Assembly (NCBI RefSeq): GCF_009363275.1
Contig: NZ_CP045324.1
Coordinates: 3,286,001-3,350,000, forward strand
Length of the DNA stretch: 64,000 bases
Direction: 5' to 3'
Source: Marinobacter sp. THAF197a
GTDB taxonomy: Bacteria > Pseudomonadota > Gammaproteobacteria > Pseudomonadales > Oleiphilaceae
Shown piece after piece: positions 17,894 to 25,064 of this stretch. Numbering within the stretch: the first letter of the stretch is position 1; each line of letters opens with the position of its first letter. A program made the position numbers and the translations under genes. The notes beneath the pieces were generated by a model that searched no databases, was not told the origin of the DNA, and saw only the letters and a program-made list of their open reading frames with translations.

Positions 17894-18523
17894 TCATTCC
17901 GGGTTGCGCAGGCGACGCAATGAGAAAAGCGCCTCGTCTACAGGAATATCGAATTCAATGGATTCAATGTGGATGATCGTTCGGGACACGGGAATAGCGT
18001 CCGCGCGGATCTCGAATTCAAGCTGGCTCCAGACCACCGGCGCGTCGGGCCGTGGTGTTGAGACGACCCGGTACACCGGCACCTCGCCTGAATCATCGAC
18101 CCCGGCAACCTCATGGGTGTAGTCGTCGACAAAGGAGCTATCCTTGACCAGATCATCATTGCTGAAGTTGGACCCCATCCATGGCTGCAGCATCATTGAC
18201 GGCGGGATCTTGATCGTGCGATCAACTTTGGGAAGGTAATTCCACATGGCATCGCCGATTCTCAGCGAGCCAACGCCAGCCTCTTTTTTCGGTGAGTGAA
18301 TCCGGATCAAGGTGTGATCGGGCCGATTCATCCAGGCTTCCAACTGCAGCTCCCGAGTCCAGTAGTCACTCTCGATACGCATGGTGGAGCGGCCGTGACT
18401 ACTGTCTGACCAAAGCAACTGCTCCATGCGTTCAATTAAAGAAACCGCCGAAGTCGTGCTCGCCAGAAGAGGGGCAGAAAACAAAACAATTAGAAGAAAG
18501 CAGGAAAGCCTGTAATGAATCAC
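17894..18523 (-). CDS. Outer-membrane lipoprotein-sorting (LolA-like) protein
   Basis: 209 aa. The signal peptide ends at LLAS (about residue 22). The body has the LolA-like fold signature: RELQLEAWMNRPDHTLIRIHSPKKEAGVGSLR, then MWNYLPKVDRTIKIPPSMM, then WMGSNFSNDDL. Such proteins carry lipids or lipoproteins through the periplasm and are often encoded beside ABC permeases and an outer-membrane barrel. The frame is intact although the neighbouring ABC genes are broken. Its stop is 9 nt before the ATPase start; its start overlaps the upstream gene stop by ATGA. Confidence 0.8.
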   Translation of the reverse strand: MIHYRLSCFLLIVLFSAPLLASTTSAVSLIERMEQLLWSDSSHGRSTMRIESDYWTRELQLEAWMNRPDHTLIRIHSPKKEAGVGSLRIGDAMWNYLPKVDRTIKIPPSMMLQPWMGSNFSNDDLVKDSSFVDDYTHEVAGVDDSGEVPVYRVVSTPRPDAPVVWSQLEFEIRADAIPVSRTIIHIESIEFDIPVDEALFSLRRLRNPE

Positions 18524-18978
18524 AGATCGTCCATCCGTCCTATTTGCCGGGCCAGGCGCATAGACTCGTTCGTTTCCATCTCCAGTAGTCCTTCCAGCAA
18601 CTCTCGAGCTTCCGGGATTTCCGCTTTACCCAAAAGATTCTTGTACAGATTCATGACTTGCTCATGGAAATCCATAACCTCGCGGTAGATTCCCTGGAAA
18701 TCCAGTTTGGCGTATGGCTCGTCGCAGGTGCGGTGTGTTTCTATCGGATTGTGTCTGAGGTAGTCATAGACCCGTGTTTCCAGTGTGTTACTGGCACTCT
18801 GACCCTCAAACTCTTCGACGATCCGTGCAAGTTCCGATTCGTGAGATGCAAGATACTCCAGTAACACTCCTGCCCTTTCCTCCTCATGCCGCGTGGCGCA
18901 GTGCCCGAGACACTGGGCCAGATGCGTGTGCAGGTCTCGGGTCCACTCGATCAACTCACCAAAGCTTTTGATATCCAT
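18520..18978 (-). CDS. Ferritin-like / four-helix-bundle protein
   Basis: 152 aa, all-helical with no signal peptide. It has paired His/Glu positions on presumptive helices: LHTHLAQCLGH and HEEERAGVLLEYLASHESELARIVEE in the first half, MDFHEQVMNLYKNLL and LLEGLLEMETNESMRLARQ in the second. It resembles ferritin-like or rubrerythrin-like diiron proteins, but I cannot assign ligands with certainty. The ribosome site AAGGAGAG precedes the ATG. It lies downstream of the interrupted methyltransferase gene and overlaps the LolA-like gene. Confidence 0.6.
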   Translation of the reverse strand: MDIKSFGELIEWTRDLHTHLAQCLGHCATRHEEERAGVLLEYLASHESELARIVEEFEGQSASNTLETRVYDYLRHNPIETHRTCDEPYAKLDFQGIYREVMDFHEQVMNLYKNLLGKAEIPEARELLEGLLEMETNESMRLARQIGRMDDL

Positions 18979-19045
18979 GATGGCTTACTCTCCTTAAGTT
19001 GAACGCACGTCGTTGCGATGCCAATTCAGCGCCCTGGCCATGAAG

Positions 19046-19355
19046 CTAAATCCGTTGTCGAAAATCCCGGAAACTTGGGATAAACCGTGGTGTTTTAGCC
19101 GCATAGTCGCGCCACGCCTCCCCAAACTCTTTCTCGATATCTTTCTCCTCATGAATGGACAAACGTGAGTACATCCATAGGAGTACCGGAAACATTGCCA
19201 GGGTAAGCAGCGTCGGCCATTGCAGGAGAAAGCCAAACATGATCAGTGCAAACCCGACATATTGCGGATGACGAACCCAGGCATAAAGCCCACTGGTGGC
19301 GAGTTTGCTCTCTTTCTGAGCGGTGTACAGTGTGCGCCAACCGGCCGCGATCAGA
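19046..19355 (-). pseudogene. Isoprenylcysteine methyltransferase-like protein, C-terminal segment
   Basis: From the left element junction the frame reads LIAAGWRTLYTAQKES, then the family motif SGLYAWVRHPQYVGFALIMFGF, and ends HEEKDIEKEFGEAWRDYAA...PSF, typical of the S-adenosylmethionine-binding C-terminus of ICMT/PEMT-like membrane methyltransferases. Joined to 22319-22489 and 23621-23797 with the target duplications removed, it rebuilds a protein of about 215 residues, the usual size for the family. The gene is inactivated by two insertions. It would have followed the DUF2933 gene in a metal operon. Confidence 0.85.
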
Positions 19356-19502
19356 TGTAGGATCGTAAAAAAGTTGGTAACTAAAAGTCTCTCCAGGGGG
19401 CGTATTTTCCCCTCAGAACCGATGCGATGGAAATAAAGTCGGTAACTTTGAGGTAGGTTTAACTAGAATGGCTGCCCCCTGCATAATAATAAAGTCAGTA
19501 AC
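19356..19502 (+). repeat. Left end of the element: three spaced repeats
   Basis: Copies of AAAGTYRGTAAC-type repeats end at 19381, 19446 and 19502, spaced 65 and 56 bp, all pointing inward. This spaced arrangement resembles the TnsB-site layout of a Tn7 left end. Confidence 0.8.
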
Positions 19503-19777
19503 TATTAAAAGCCTGACTGGCACCAAATTCCAATCCTATTCCGTTTTTGCCTCTCAGCTGAGTCTTATTGCTCGCCTCCGTTCCTTTCCATCATGAAGGC
19601 ATGTTCCACGTGTGATCCATAGCTGAAGGGCTGAAGGAAATATTGGGGATGACGCATTTGAGTGACTTATGTCTGCACGAGTGTCTCCAAAGATCTAGTG
19701 GTTTGATCTCAACCTTTCAAAAATCTTTGGAACTGCAAGTGGAGTTCGGGGGCAGAAATTGCCCCCGTTTAAAGTTT
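19503..19777. other. Non-coding part of the left end region
   Basis: No gene or clear hairpin seen between the last left-end repeat and the stop of the lipoprotein gene. Confidence 0.5.
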
Positions 19778-20137
19778 CTATCTCGTTTTTACCAGATAGG
19801 GTTCTATTGCGGCTTTTAGCTCTGGTGATGGAGCCTTGATTACCAGCTTCTCCATTGGGAGTTCGTGAACGACCATTAGCGATAACGCTTGATGGTCAAG
19901 AACGTGGATCGTTACTCGGTTACCCAGGTTATCCTTCGTCGCGGTGGCCAATTGGTTTCTTCCACTTGGTGTGAGTTTCAGCCAAAGTGTTCCTTCCGAA
20001 AGAACGGCTGCCTCAATCGCGTCCCCAGTCAAATTGATTGTGACCGCATCGCTCTCTTGAGCATGTGCTTGCTGCGACTGAGTACTACAAGCCGATCCGA
20101 TAATGACGAGAGTCAAAACAAACAGTCTTAGAAGCAT
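19778..20137 (-). CDS. Small lipoprotein with SecDF-P1-head-like domain (element cargo)
   Basis: 119 aa. A lipobox, IIGSAC, puts the acylated Cys at about residue 17. The mature part, LWLKLTPSGRNQLATATKDNLGNRV then the hydrophobic strand pattern around LSLMVVHELP, resembles the small periplasmic head domain of SecD/SecF found in many short lipoproteins. It overlaps the upstream 277-aa gene by 10 nt and is the last cargo gene. Function unknown. Confidence 0.6.
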   Translation of the reverse strand: MLLRLFVLTLVIIGSACSTQSQQAHAQESDAVTINLTGDAIEAAVLSEGTLWLKLTPSGRNQLATATKDNLGNRVTIHVLDHQALSLMVVHELPMEKLVIKAPSPELKAAIEPYLVKTR

Positions 20138-20961
20138 GGATTGGGTGGCATCCCGTCAGTCCAGGTAGATTCGATGCCATATGAAACTATGAATGCATCG
20201 GAATTGGTCGATACCTCAAAATTCCATCCCATAGGCTCGTCCCCACCGTTTACAAAAGTGAAGGTGACGCTCTGCTGAGGCAGAATAATCGACTCCTTCG
20301 TTTGTCCAAGCGGGTCAGTATCCTTGACAGATATTGTCGTGCCAAGAAGGTTCTGGTTAGTGAATGTCAGTTTAACCGCCTGGCCAAATGATCCACTGAT
20401 CGTAGCATCGCCGGTCAATGCACCACCTTGTCCTTCGACGGGCACAAATTGCTCTGTACGGAGGACCTGCACGGCGTCCACGGCCAGGGCCGAGTCTACG
20501 ATCGTATCCCCTACATCCTGTACTTCATACGCTAGCTGTACCGTCGTGCCTACCAGCCCGGAAAGATCCGTGTTGTAATTGATCTCAGGCGTAGCCCCGT
20601 TATACCCAAGCAGACCTGATGACCAGGTAGAACTGTTGACGTTTCCGTTCGCTATGATTTCGACCTTACCGGGCGCAGTTAAACGTGCGAGATAAGTGTC
20701 ATTATACTCTGTACCGTAGTATTGCGGCCACTCGTTAGAAAGAAACCGAAGACGGCCAGAGACTTGCTCGTAAGCAGGTGGAACAACAAACGCCTGACTC
20801 AAGGTACCCTTTGCTGATTGCGAGCCAGCATTGCTGACAACAGCCGCTTGGGTTACCGGACAGCCAGCTGCAGCTGCGCTTTGCGCACCGGCGAGAAGCA
20901 TCACTGCTGTGCAAGGGATCACGACGCTTAACTTTGGCGCCACTTTCTTCATGATATCCAT
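20128..20961 (-). CDS. Secreted protein with choice-of-anchor-like beta domain (element cargo)
   Basis: 277 aa from the ATG at 20961, with GGGAG upstream; a TTG 9 nt earlier is the alternative. A signal peptide ends near AQSAAAA. The middle, FVVPPAYEQVSGRLRFLSNE with YYGTEYNDTYLARL and DVGDTIVDSALAVDAVQVL, follows the pattern of lectin-like choice-of-anchor beta-sandwich domains that normally start with NGDFE...GLEGW. The C-terminus has a second beta-rich region and ends PPNPCF. It starts 16 nt after the 340-aa gene. Confidence 0.65.
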   Translation of the reverse strand: MDIMKKVAPKLSVVIPCTAVMLLAGAQSAAAAGCPVTQAAVVSNAGSQSAKGTLSQAFVVPPAYEQVSGRLRFLSNEWPQYYGTEYNDTYLARLTAPGKVEIIANGNVNSSTWSSGLLGYNGATPEINYNTDLSGLVGTTVQLAYEVQDVGDTIVDSALAVDAVQVLRTEQFVPVEGQGGALTGDATISGSFGQAVKLTFTNQNLLGTTISVKDTDPLGQTKESIILPQQSVTFTFVNGGDEPMGWNFEVSTNSDAFIVSYGIESTWTDGMPPNPCF

Positions 20962-20976
20962 ATTACTCAATCTCCC

Positions 20977-21999
20977 TTAGTTGCCTGAGTCCGGTGTGGT
21001 GAAAACAAGGTTTCGGTCAATGAGGGTGACTGAGCCTTCCGTAGACCATCCTTCTAGGCCATTCTCGAAATTGCTATTCAGGAACTCGGCATTTACAGTC
21101 TGAGGCGCAGTTATTGTCAGGTTGCGCGTGATCTGGGAGGAGTAACTCGACAGGACTCCAGTGGTGGATCCGCTAGCACCAGTATCGTTTTTGAAGCCAA
21201 CGAGAATCAGAGTTCCATCTCCATGGACATTCGTCAGTGCAAAAGATCCATCGCTTGACGAGATTGTTGAGTATTTTCGGTCAGTATCGGGAAAGATAGC
21301 TGTTACCAGAGCGGCGGGAGCAGGCAGCCCAGATTCATCATAAACAGTTCCGTAGATGGCACTGCTACCTGCGGGGTCAACAGTAACGAGTACAGAAGAT
21401 GTGTTTTCGGTTTCAAGCAAACTGCCTTGAGCGCTGCCTGTTCTTCCATCCTGAGTTGTTACGTCTACAACGTAAACTCCAGCTTCCGTTAGATCTGAGA
21501 TTGAAAACAGACCATTGCTATCGGTGGTGGCTGTGAACGTAGATCCCGACTCGATAAAGCTAACGTTAACGATTGCGCCGCCGATAGGTGCCTTATCGTT
21601 GAAGCCGAACACACCGCCATTTATAGCCAATGTCTCTGGTTCAAAGTTACCAGAAATAATGGAAACGACTCTCTCGGCTTCAGATATCAATGCAGCCGCG
21701 TAACTCTCCCCAATAAATTTTCCGCTTCTCTTACTAACGCCTGCGATATATTTTTCCAGCTCTTGAATCGCCTTATCGTCAGCCTCTTTTGCGTAGTGCT
21801 TTTCAGCATTAGCAACACGGTGGCAGAGCCCAGTTTGAGGGGGATTCCCCACGGCTGGGTCTAACGTCATTGTTGCAAGCTGACGAAAAGGTTCTGGAAG
21901 AGTCTCACAAGCAGCAGTTCCGTTGTTGCTCGCATGTGTCTGGATGGATATGAGTGCAATGGATAATAAAGACGCGAATAAGACAAATAGTCTTAGCAT
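20977..21999 (-). CDS. Secreted protein with carboxypeptidase-regulatory-like repeats (element cargo)
   Basis: 340 aa. The signal peptide ends at THAS (about residue 24). A helical segment (about 30-115) is followed by two CNA-B/carboxypeptidase-regulatory-like beta domains: GVFGFNDKAPIGGAIVNVS...TTDSNGLFSISDL, then AIYGTVYDESGLPAPAALVTA...SSDGSFALTNVHGDG. It ends with FENGLEGWSTEGSVTLIDR, which looks like the first strand of the choice-of-anchor domain continued in the next gene, so the two genes may be split parts of a longer ancestral protein. Ribosome site GGAGG precedes the ATG. Probably exported; binding or adhesion role inferred. Confidence 0.65.
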   Translation of the reverse strand: MLRLFVLFASLLSIALISIQTHASNNGTAACETLPEPFRQLATMTLDPAVGNPPQTGLCHRVANAEKHYAKEADDKAIQELEKYIAGVSKRSGKFIGESYAAALISEAERVVSIISGNFEPETLAINGGVFGFNDKAPIGGAIVNVSFIESGSTFTATTDSNGLFSISDLTEAGVYVVDVTTQDGRTGSAQGSLLETENTSSVLVTVDPAGSSAIYGTVYDESGLPAPAALVTAIFPDTDRKYSTISSSDGSFALTNVHGDGTLILVGFKNDTGASGSTTGVLSSYSSQITRNLTITAPQTVNAEFLNSNFENGLEGWSTEGSVTLIDRNLVFTTPDSGN

Positions 22000-22252
22000 T
22001 TAAAGCCTCCGTGTTTTCGTTTAGTCCCTAACGGCTACCACCTTCTGAAAGGCGTTGAAGCAGTGCCGTCGTGGGTAAAATACTAGGAGAGGATTTCAGC
22101 TTCTGTGTAACAGTGCGTACTTATAAAGTTATTTTTTGTCGAGCCGACTCCAAAGGCATACCAGCATCGAATCCCATGAAGCGGCATTCGTTGATCCGGT
22201 TACTCTCTTCATTTTTTGATGAGCGGTTTGACCAAGCGGACACCGGAAACGA
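22000..22252. other. Non-coding part of the right end region
   Basis: Upstream region of the cargo operon; I see no gene. A plus-strand frame at 22071-22412 crosses the element boundary into the host gene and is judged spurious. Confidence 0.5.
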
Positions 22253-22318
22253 GTTACCAACTCTATTAGTAAGTTACCAACTTTATTATGTTGTTACCGA
22301 CTTTATTACGATCCCACA
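22253..22318 (-). repeat. Right end of the element: three tandem 20-bp-spaced repeats
   Basis: GTTACCRACTYTATTA at 22253, 22273 and 22293, exactly 20 bp apart, followed by the terminal CGATCCCACA. The close tandem arrangement contrasts with the spaced left end, as in Tn7. Confidence 0.85.
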
Positions 22319-22489
22319 TCAGATAAAATCCACCCGCAATGAAAGCGGTACTCAGCAAATGGAATGGCCCGAAGTGGGGAGAACCCTGCCACCCAAACAA
22401 CATTTCCAGTAAATGCCCGCTGTCATGGGAAAACCAGTCAACATCTGGGTAGCTGCTTTGTAACCAGCCCGCAAGGAAGTAAATAGTTA
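22319..22489 (-). pseudogene. Methyltransferase-like protein, middle segment
   Basis: Between the two elements the host frame reads TIYFLAGWLQSSYPDVDWF...LFGWQGSPHFGPFHLLSTAFIAGGFYL, the membrane-helix region that precedes the catalytic C-terminus at 19046-19355. It is open but has no start of its own from the native gene. Confidence 0.8.
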
Positions 22490-23620
22490 CTAATGGGTTC
22501 GAAAGTAAGCGAACATCATTTATAATGTAGGCTCCGTTCGCCAAGCTTATCGGATATTTACACACATGCGCCACGATGACGGTCGTAAACTTGATCACAA
22601 AACATTAGAAGCCATTCGCGTTCGCGCCGTTCAACGGGTCATGGATGGCGAGAGTCCAGAAGTCGTCATCAAAGCGCTGGGGATGAGCCGAGCACGAATC
22701 TATGAATGGCTGGCTGCCTACCGCGAGGGTGGCTTTGACGCGCTCAAGGCCAAGCAGATTTCCGGTCGTCCCAAGAAACTGAGCGGTGCTCAGATCCGGG
22801 AGCTGTATATCTGGATAACGACCTTTACGCCGGACCAGTTGAAGTTTGATTTTGCCCTGTGGACTCGGGGCCGAGTGCGTGAGCTCATCCGGCAAAAGTT
22901 CAACGTCCGGTTAAGCGATGTCTCGGTCGGTCGTCTGCTTCGAAACCTGGGGCTGACGCCTCAGAAACCCCTGCATCGGGCCTACCAGCAAAAGCCAGAG
23001 GCCGTGAAACAATGGAAAGAAGAGACCTACCCGGAAATTCGCAAGGAAGCAAAAAAAGTCGGCGCCACCATCTATTTCGGCGATGAAGCCAGCATTCGGT
23101 CTGATTATCACAGTGGCACCACCTGGGCACCCAGGGGTGAAACTCCGATCATCCGTAATACGGGCAGTCGCTTCAGCATCAATCTGATCTCGGCCATCTC
23201 GCCTCGCGGCGAGCTTCGCTTTAAGACCATTCAGGGCAACATGAACACCGATGCGTTTCTTGGTTTCCTCAAGGCTCTGGTGCAAGACGTTGACAAGCCG
23301 GTTTTCCTGATCCTCGATAACCACCCGGTTCATCATGCTCGTCGGGTTCGAGACTATGTTGAGAGTCTCGACGGCAAGCTCAGGTTGTTCTTCCTGCCGC
23401 CGTACTCGCCGGAGCTGAATCCTGACGAGTCTGTTTGGGGCTATATCAAATACCATCACGTCGGTAAAAAGATCATTAACAGCAAAGAACAACTTCGGAG
23501 CACTGTTTACCGGCAGCTTCGACGTTTGCAAAAATTGCCACGACTATTGAAATCGTTTTTTGGCCATCCGGATTTGGCTTATATCTCCGGGCAATGTTCG
23601 CTTACTTTATTTCGAATTAG
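22490..23620 (+). mobile_element. IS630-family insertion sequence (1131 bp)
   Basis: Flanked by TA on both sides (22488-22489 and 23621-23622), the IS630 target duplication. The ends are inverted repeats starting CTAAT and sharing AAAGTAAGCGAACAT further in. Removing it rejoins YGFPL to TIYFLAGW of the host gene. It carries one transposase gene. Confidence 0.9.
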
Positions 23621-23777
23621 TAACGGGAAACCGTACATTTCAGTAAACAACGCGACCAGAAACGCACTAAAGGCACCAAACGAGCGCCAGTCGCGCTTAG
23701 TTTTAGGCTTGAAAAAGCTGAACGCAAAAAAGATAAAAACAGCAGAGTTCAGGACGACGAGACTCCAGAGCCCGTAG
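22566..23777 (+). CDS. IS630-family DDE transposase with read-through tail
   Basis: The frame encodes 403 residues. It begins with a helix-turn-helix region (VIKALGMSRARIYEWLAAYREGG, about 35-56). The catalytic triad candidates are Asp173 (YFGDEAS), Asp251 (LILDNHPVH) and Glu288 (PYSPELNPDESVW). Homology should end near HPDLAYIS (about residue 340). There is no in-frame stop before the IS end at 23620, so about 50 extra residues come from the antisense of the host gene and stop at 23777. The tail depends on the insertion site and may or may not affect activity. Confidence 0.9.
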   Translation: MRHDDGRKLDHKTLEAIRVRAVQRVMDGESPEVVIKALGMSRARIYEWLAAYREGGFDALKAKQISGRPKKLSGAQIRELYIWITTFTPDQLKFDFALWTRGRVRELIRQKFNVRLSDVSVGRLLRNLGLTPQKPLHRAYQQKPEAVKQWKEETYPEIRKEAKKVGATIYFGDEASIRSDYHSGTTWAPRGETPIIRNTGSRFSINLISAISPRGELRFKTIQGNMNTDAFLGFLKALVQDVDKPVFLILDNHPVHHARRVRDYVESLDGKLRLFFLPPYSPELNPDESVWGYIKYHHVGKKIINSKEQLRSTVYRQLRRLQKLPRLLKSFFGHPDLAYISGQCSLTLFRISNGKPYISVNNATRNALKAPNERQSRLVLGLKKLNAKKIKTAEFRTTRLQSP

Positions 23778-23797
23778 TCAGTTGCTTCATTGCTCAT
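23621..23797 (-). pseudogene. Methyltransferase-like protein, N-terminal segment
   Basis: The ATG at 23797 overlaps the end of the DUF2933 gene. It encodes MSNEATDYGLWSLVVLNSAV, a helix (SAVFIFFAFSFF) and FGAFSAFLVALFTEMYGFP before the IS630 junction. It supplies the true start of the doubly interrupted gene. Confidence 0.8.
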
Positions 23798-23993
23798 GGT
23801 GATCTTCCTTTTTCGGACCATGTTGATGTCCGGAATGGCCTCCGTGCATAAATATATGCATTAGCGGGCACAGCAGGAGAATCAACCACGGCAGTGCGCC
23901 GAGAATATGAACCTTGTGCTCGCCCCAAAGGAGAACCAGAGCAATCACACCGAAGAAAGAAAGCGTAATCCAATATCGACGGCTAAATTCCAT
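23787..23993 (-). CDS. DUF2933 small membrane protein
   Basis: 68 aa from the ATG at 23993, with GGAG eight nt upstream. Two hydrophobic helices are followed by CPLMHIFMHGGHSGHQHG and a charged His-rich end (KKEDHHEQ). The family is common in copper/heavy-metal clusters; the His/Met tail may bind metal. It is first in an operon with the now interrupted methyltransferase gene, behind a CTGAA repeat. Confidence 0.85.
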   Translation of the reverse strand: MEFSRRYWITLSFFGVIALVLLWGEHKVHILGALPWLILLLCPLMHIFMHGGHSGHQHGPKKEDHHEQ

Positions 23994-24076
23994 AACGAAT
24001 TCTCCTGAAGCTGTGACAAGCAATTTTTACTTACCAGCTCCTAAACCCAAGTGATAAGTCTAGGTAATCACAGAAG

Positions 24077-24094
24077 TCTGAATTCAAACTGAAC
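24077..24094. promoter_or_regulatory. Putative CopR box of the DUF2933 operon
   Basis: CTGAA at 24078 and CTGAA at 24089, 11-bp period, about 85 bp upstream of the DUF2933 start, oriented as at cusC. Confidence 0.6.
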
Positions 24095-24124
24095 ACTTCA
24101 GTCAGCTTGGAAAAAGAGTTGATC

Positions 24125-25031
24125 TCAATCAATTCCTGGACGAACTTCGCGCACCCTCCCGCCTTCGCCCGGTGCTTTCATGACGATAATCAGACCAATA
24201 ATTGTGATACTAATGCCGGTGATTTCCACAACAGTGAAGGTTTCCCCAAACCACAGTAGCCCGATAACAACACCTATGGCCGGCGTAAGAAAGGTAAACG
24301 AATTGAGACTGTTCAAAGGAGCGCTTGCCAGCAGGGCATACCACAACACGACCATCAGTGCCGTAGCGGGAATGGACAGCATTAAAGCAGCGGTGGCAAA
24401 CGACCAGGTCCAGTTAATGTCCATGCCTTCGCCCAGGATGACAGAAGCAAAACCCAGAAAAACTGAACCAATTACAAGCTGAATGCCCATTGACCAGTAG
24501 ATATCATCGCTGCCGGCCTGGTATTTAAGCAGTACGTTTCCAATGGCAGTACCAACGGCGCCACCAAGAATATAAACCGATCCTATGAATCTGGAGTTAC
24601 TTACTTCCATGTCAGGCGCTGCGAGCACCACAACACCGATAAAGCCAATGAGTAATCCGGCAAACAGACGCCCGCTCACAACTTCCCTGATGAAAAAATA
24701 GGACAACACAGCTGCAAAAAGTGGTTGTGCGTTTGCCAAAACGGTTGCAAGCCCGGGGCCCAATTCTCCGGCTCCGAGAAACATCCCGCCAAGCCCCATA
24801 CCGGTGTAACTGAAGCCGATAGCCGTCAACACAAAAAACTGTCGGGGGGGAGTATCGGACGCGACCGCCCCTTGCAAGGGCGATCAGAACCAGGCAGATA
24901 CCCGCCAGCAATGCCCGTAACGCCGCAAAAAGCAAGGGTGGCGCGTCTGGAAGACCCACCACGATAAAGGGAAAGCAGATTGCCCATAACACCGTGACAA
25001 GCAACATGCCGACAATTGATCGTATCGACAT
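24125..25031 (-). pseudogene. EamA/DMT-family transporter with a frameshift in a C7 tract
   Basis: The N-terminal frame from the ATG at 25031 (MSIRSIVGMLLVTVLWAI...ALARGGRVRYS) and the C-terminal frame (PRQFFVLTAIGFSYTGMGLGG... to 24125) together make a normal ten-helix, roughly 300-aa EamA exporter. They are separated by a run of seven G on the plus strand at 24844-24850; six would restore the frame. This could be a sequencing error, a disabling mutation or a slippage switch. It lies just after the P1B ATPase gene. Substrate unknown. Confidence 0.75.
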
Positions 25032-25064
25032 CAACTGACCCGACGCCAACCACGGTTCACCATG

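Larger units (their letters stand above)
19356..22318. mobile_element. Transposase-free element with Tn7-like ends (2963 bp)
   Basis: Bounded by 5-bp direct repeats TCAGA (19351-19355 and 22319-22323); removing one copy and the element restores the host frame GFYLIAAGW. Termini are TGT...ACA, and the outer 26 bp are inverted repeats matching at 23 of 26 positions (TGTAGGATCGTAA / TGTGGGATCGTAA on the outside). Each end carries three inward-facing repeats of TAATAAAGTYGGTAAC. The 5-bp target duplication, TGT/ACA ends and several repeats per end are the hallmarks of Tn7/Tn5053-type DDE transposons. No transposase or regulator gene is inside; the cargo is three minus-strand secreted-protein genes. 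It presumably moves by proteins supplied in trans. Confidence 0.85.

Noticed and set aside
22071..22412. Plus-strand 113-codon frame
   Set aside because: It crosses the right end of the mobile element, covers the end repeats, and overlaps the host gene fragment antisense.
22266..22598. Minus-strand 110-codon frame as an independent gene
   Set aside because: It begins in IS630 sequence and ends in the Tn7-like element; only its centre is native, as the middle of the interrupted gene.
24844..24850. Programmed ribosomal frameshift as explanation for the EamA break
   Set aside because: No slippery heptamer of known type or stimulatory structure seen, and EamA genes are not known to use frameshifting; a mutation or error is simpler.
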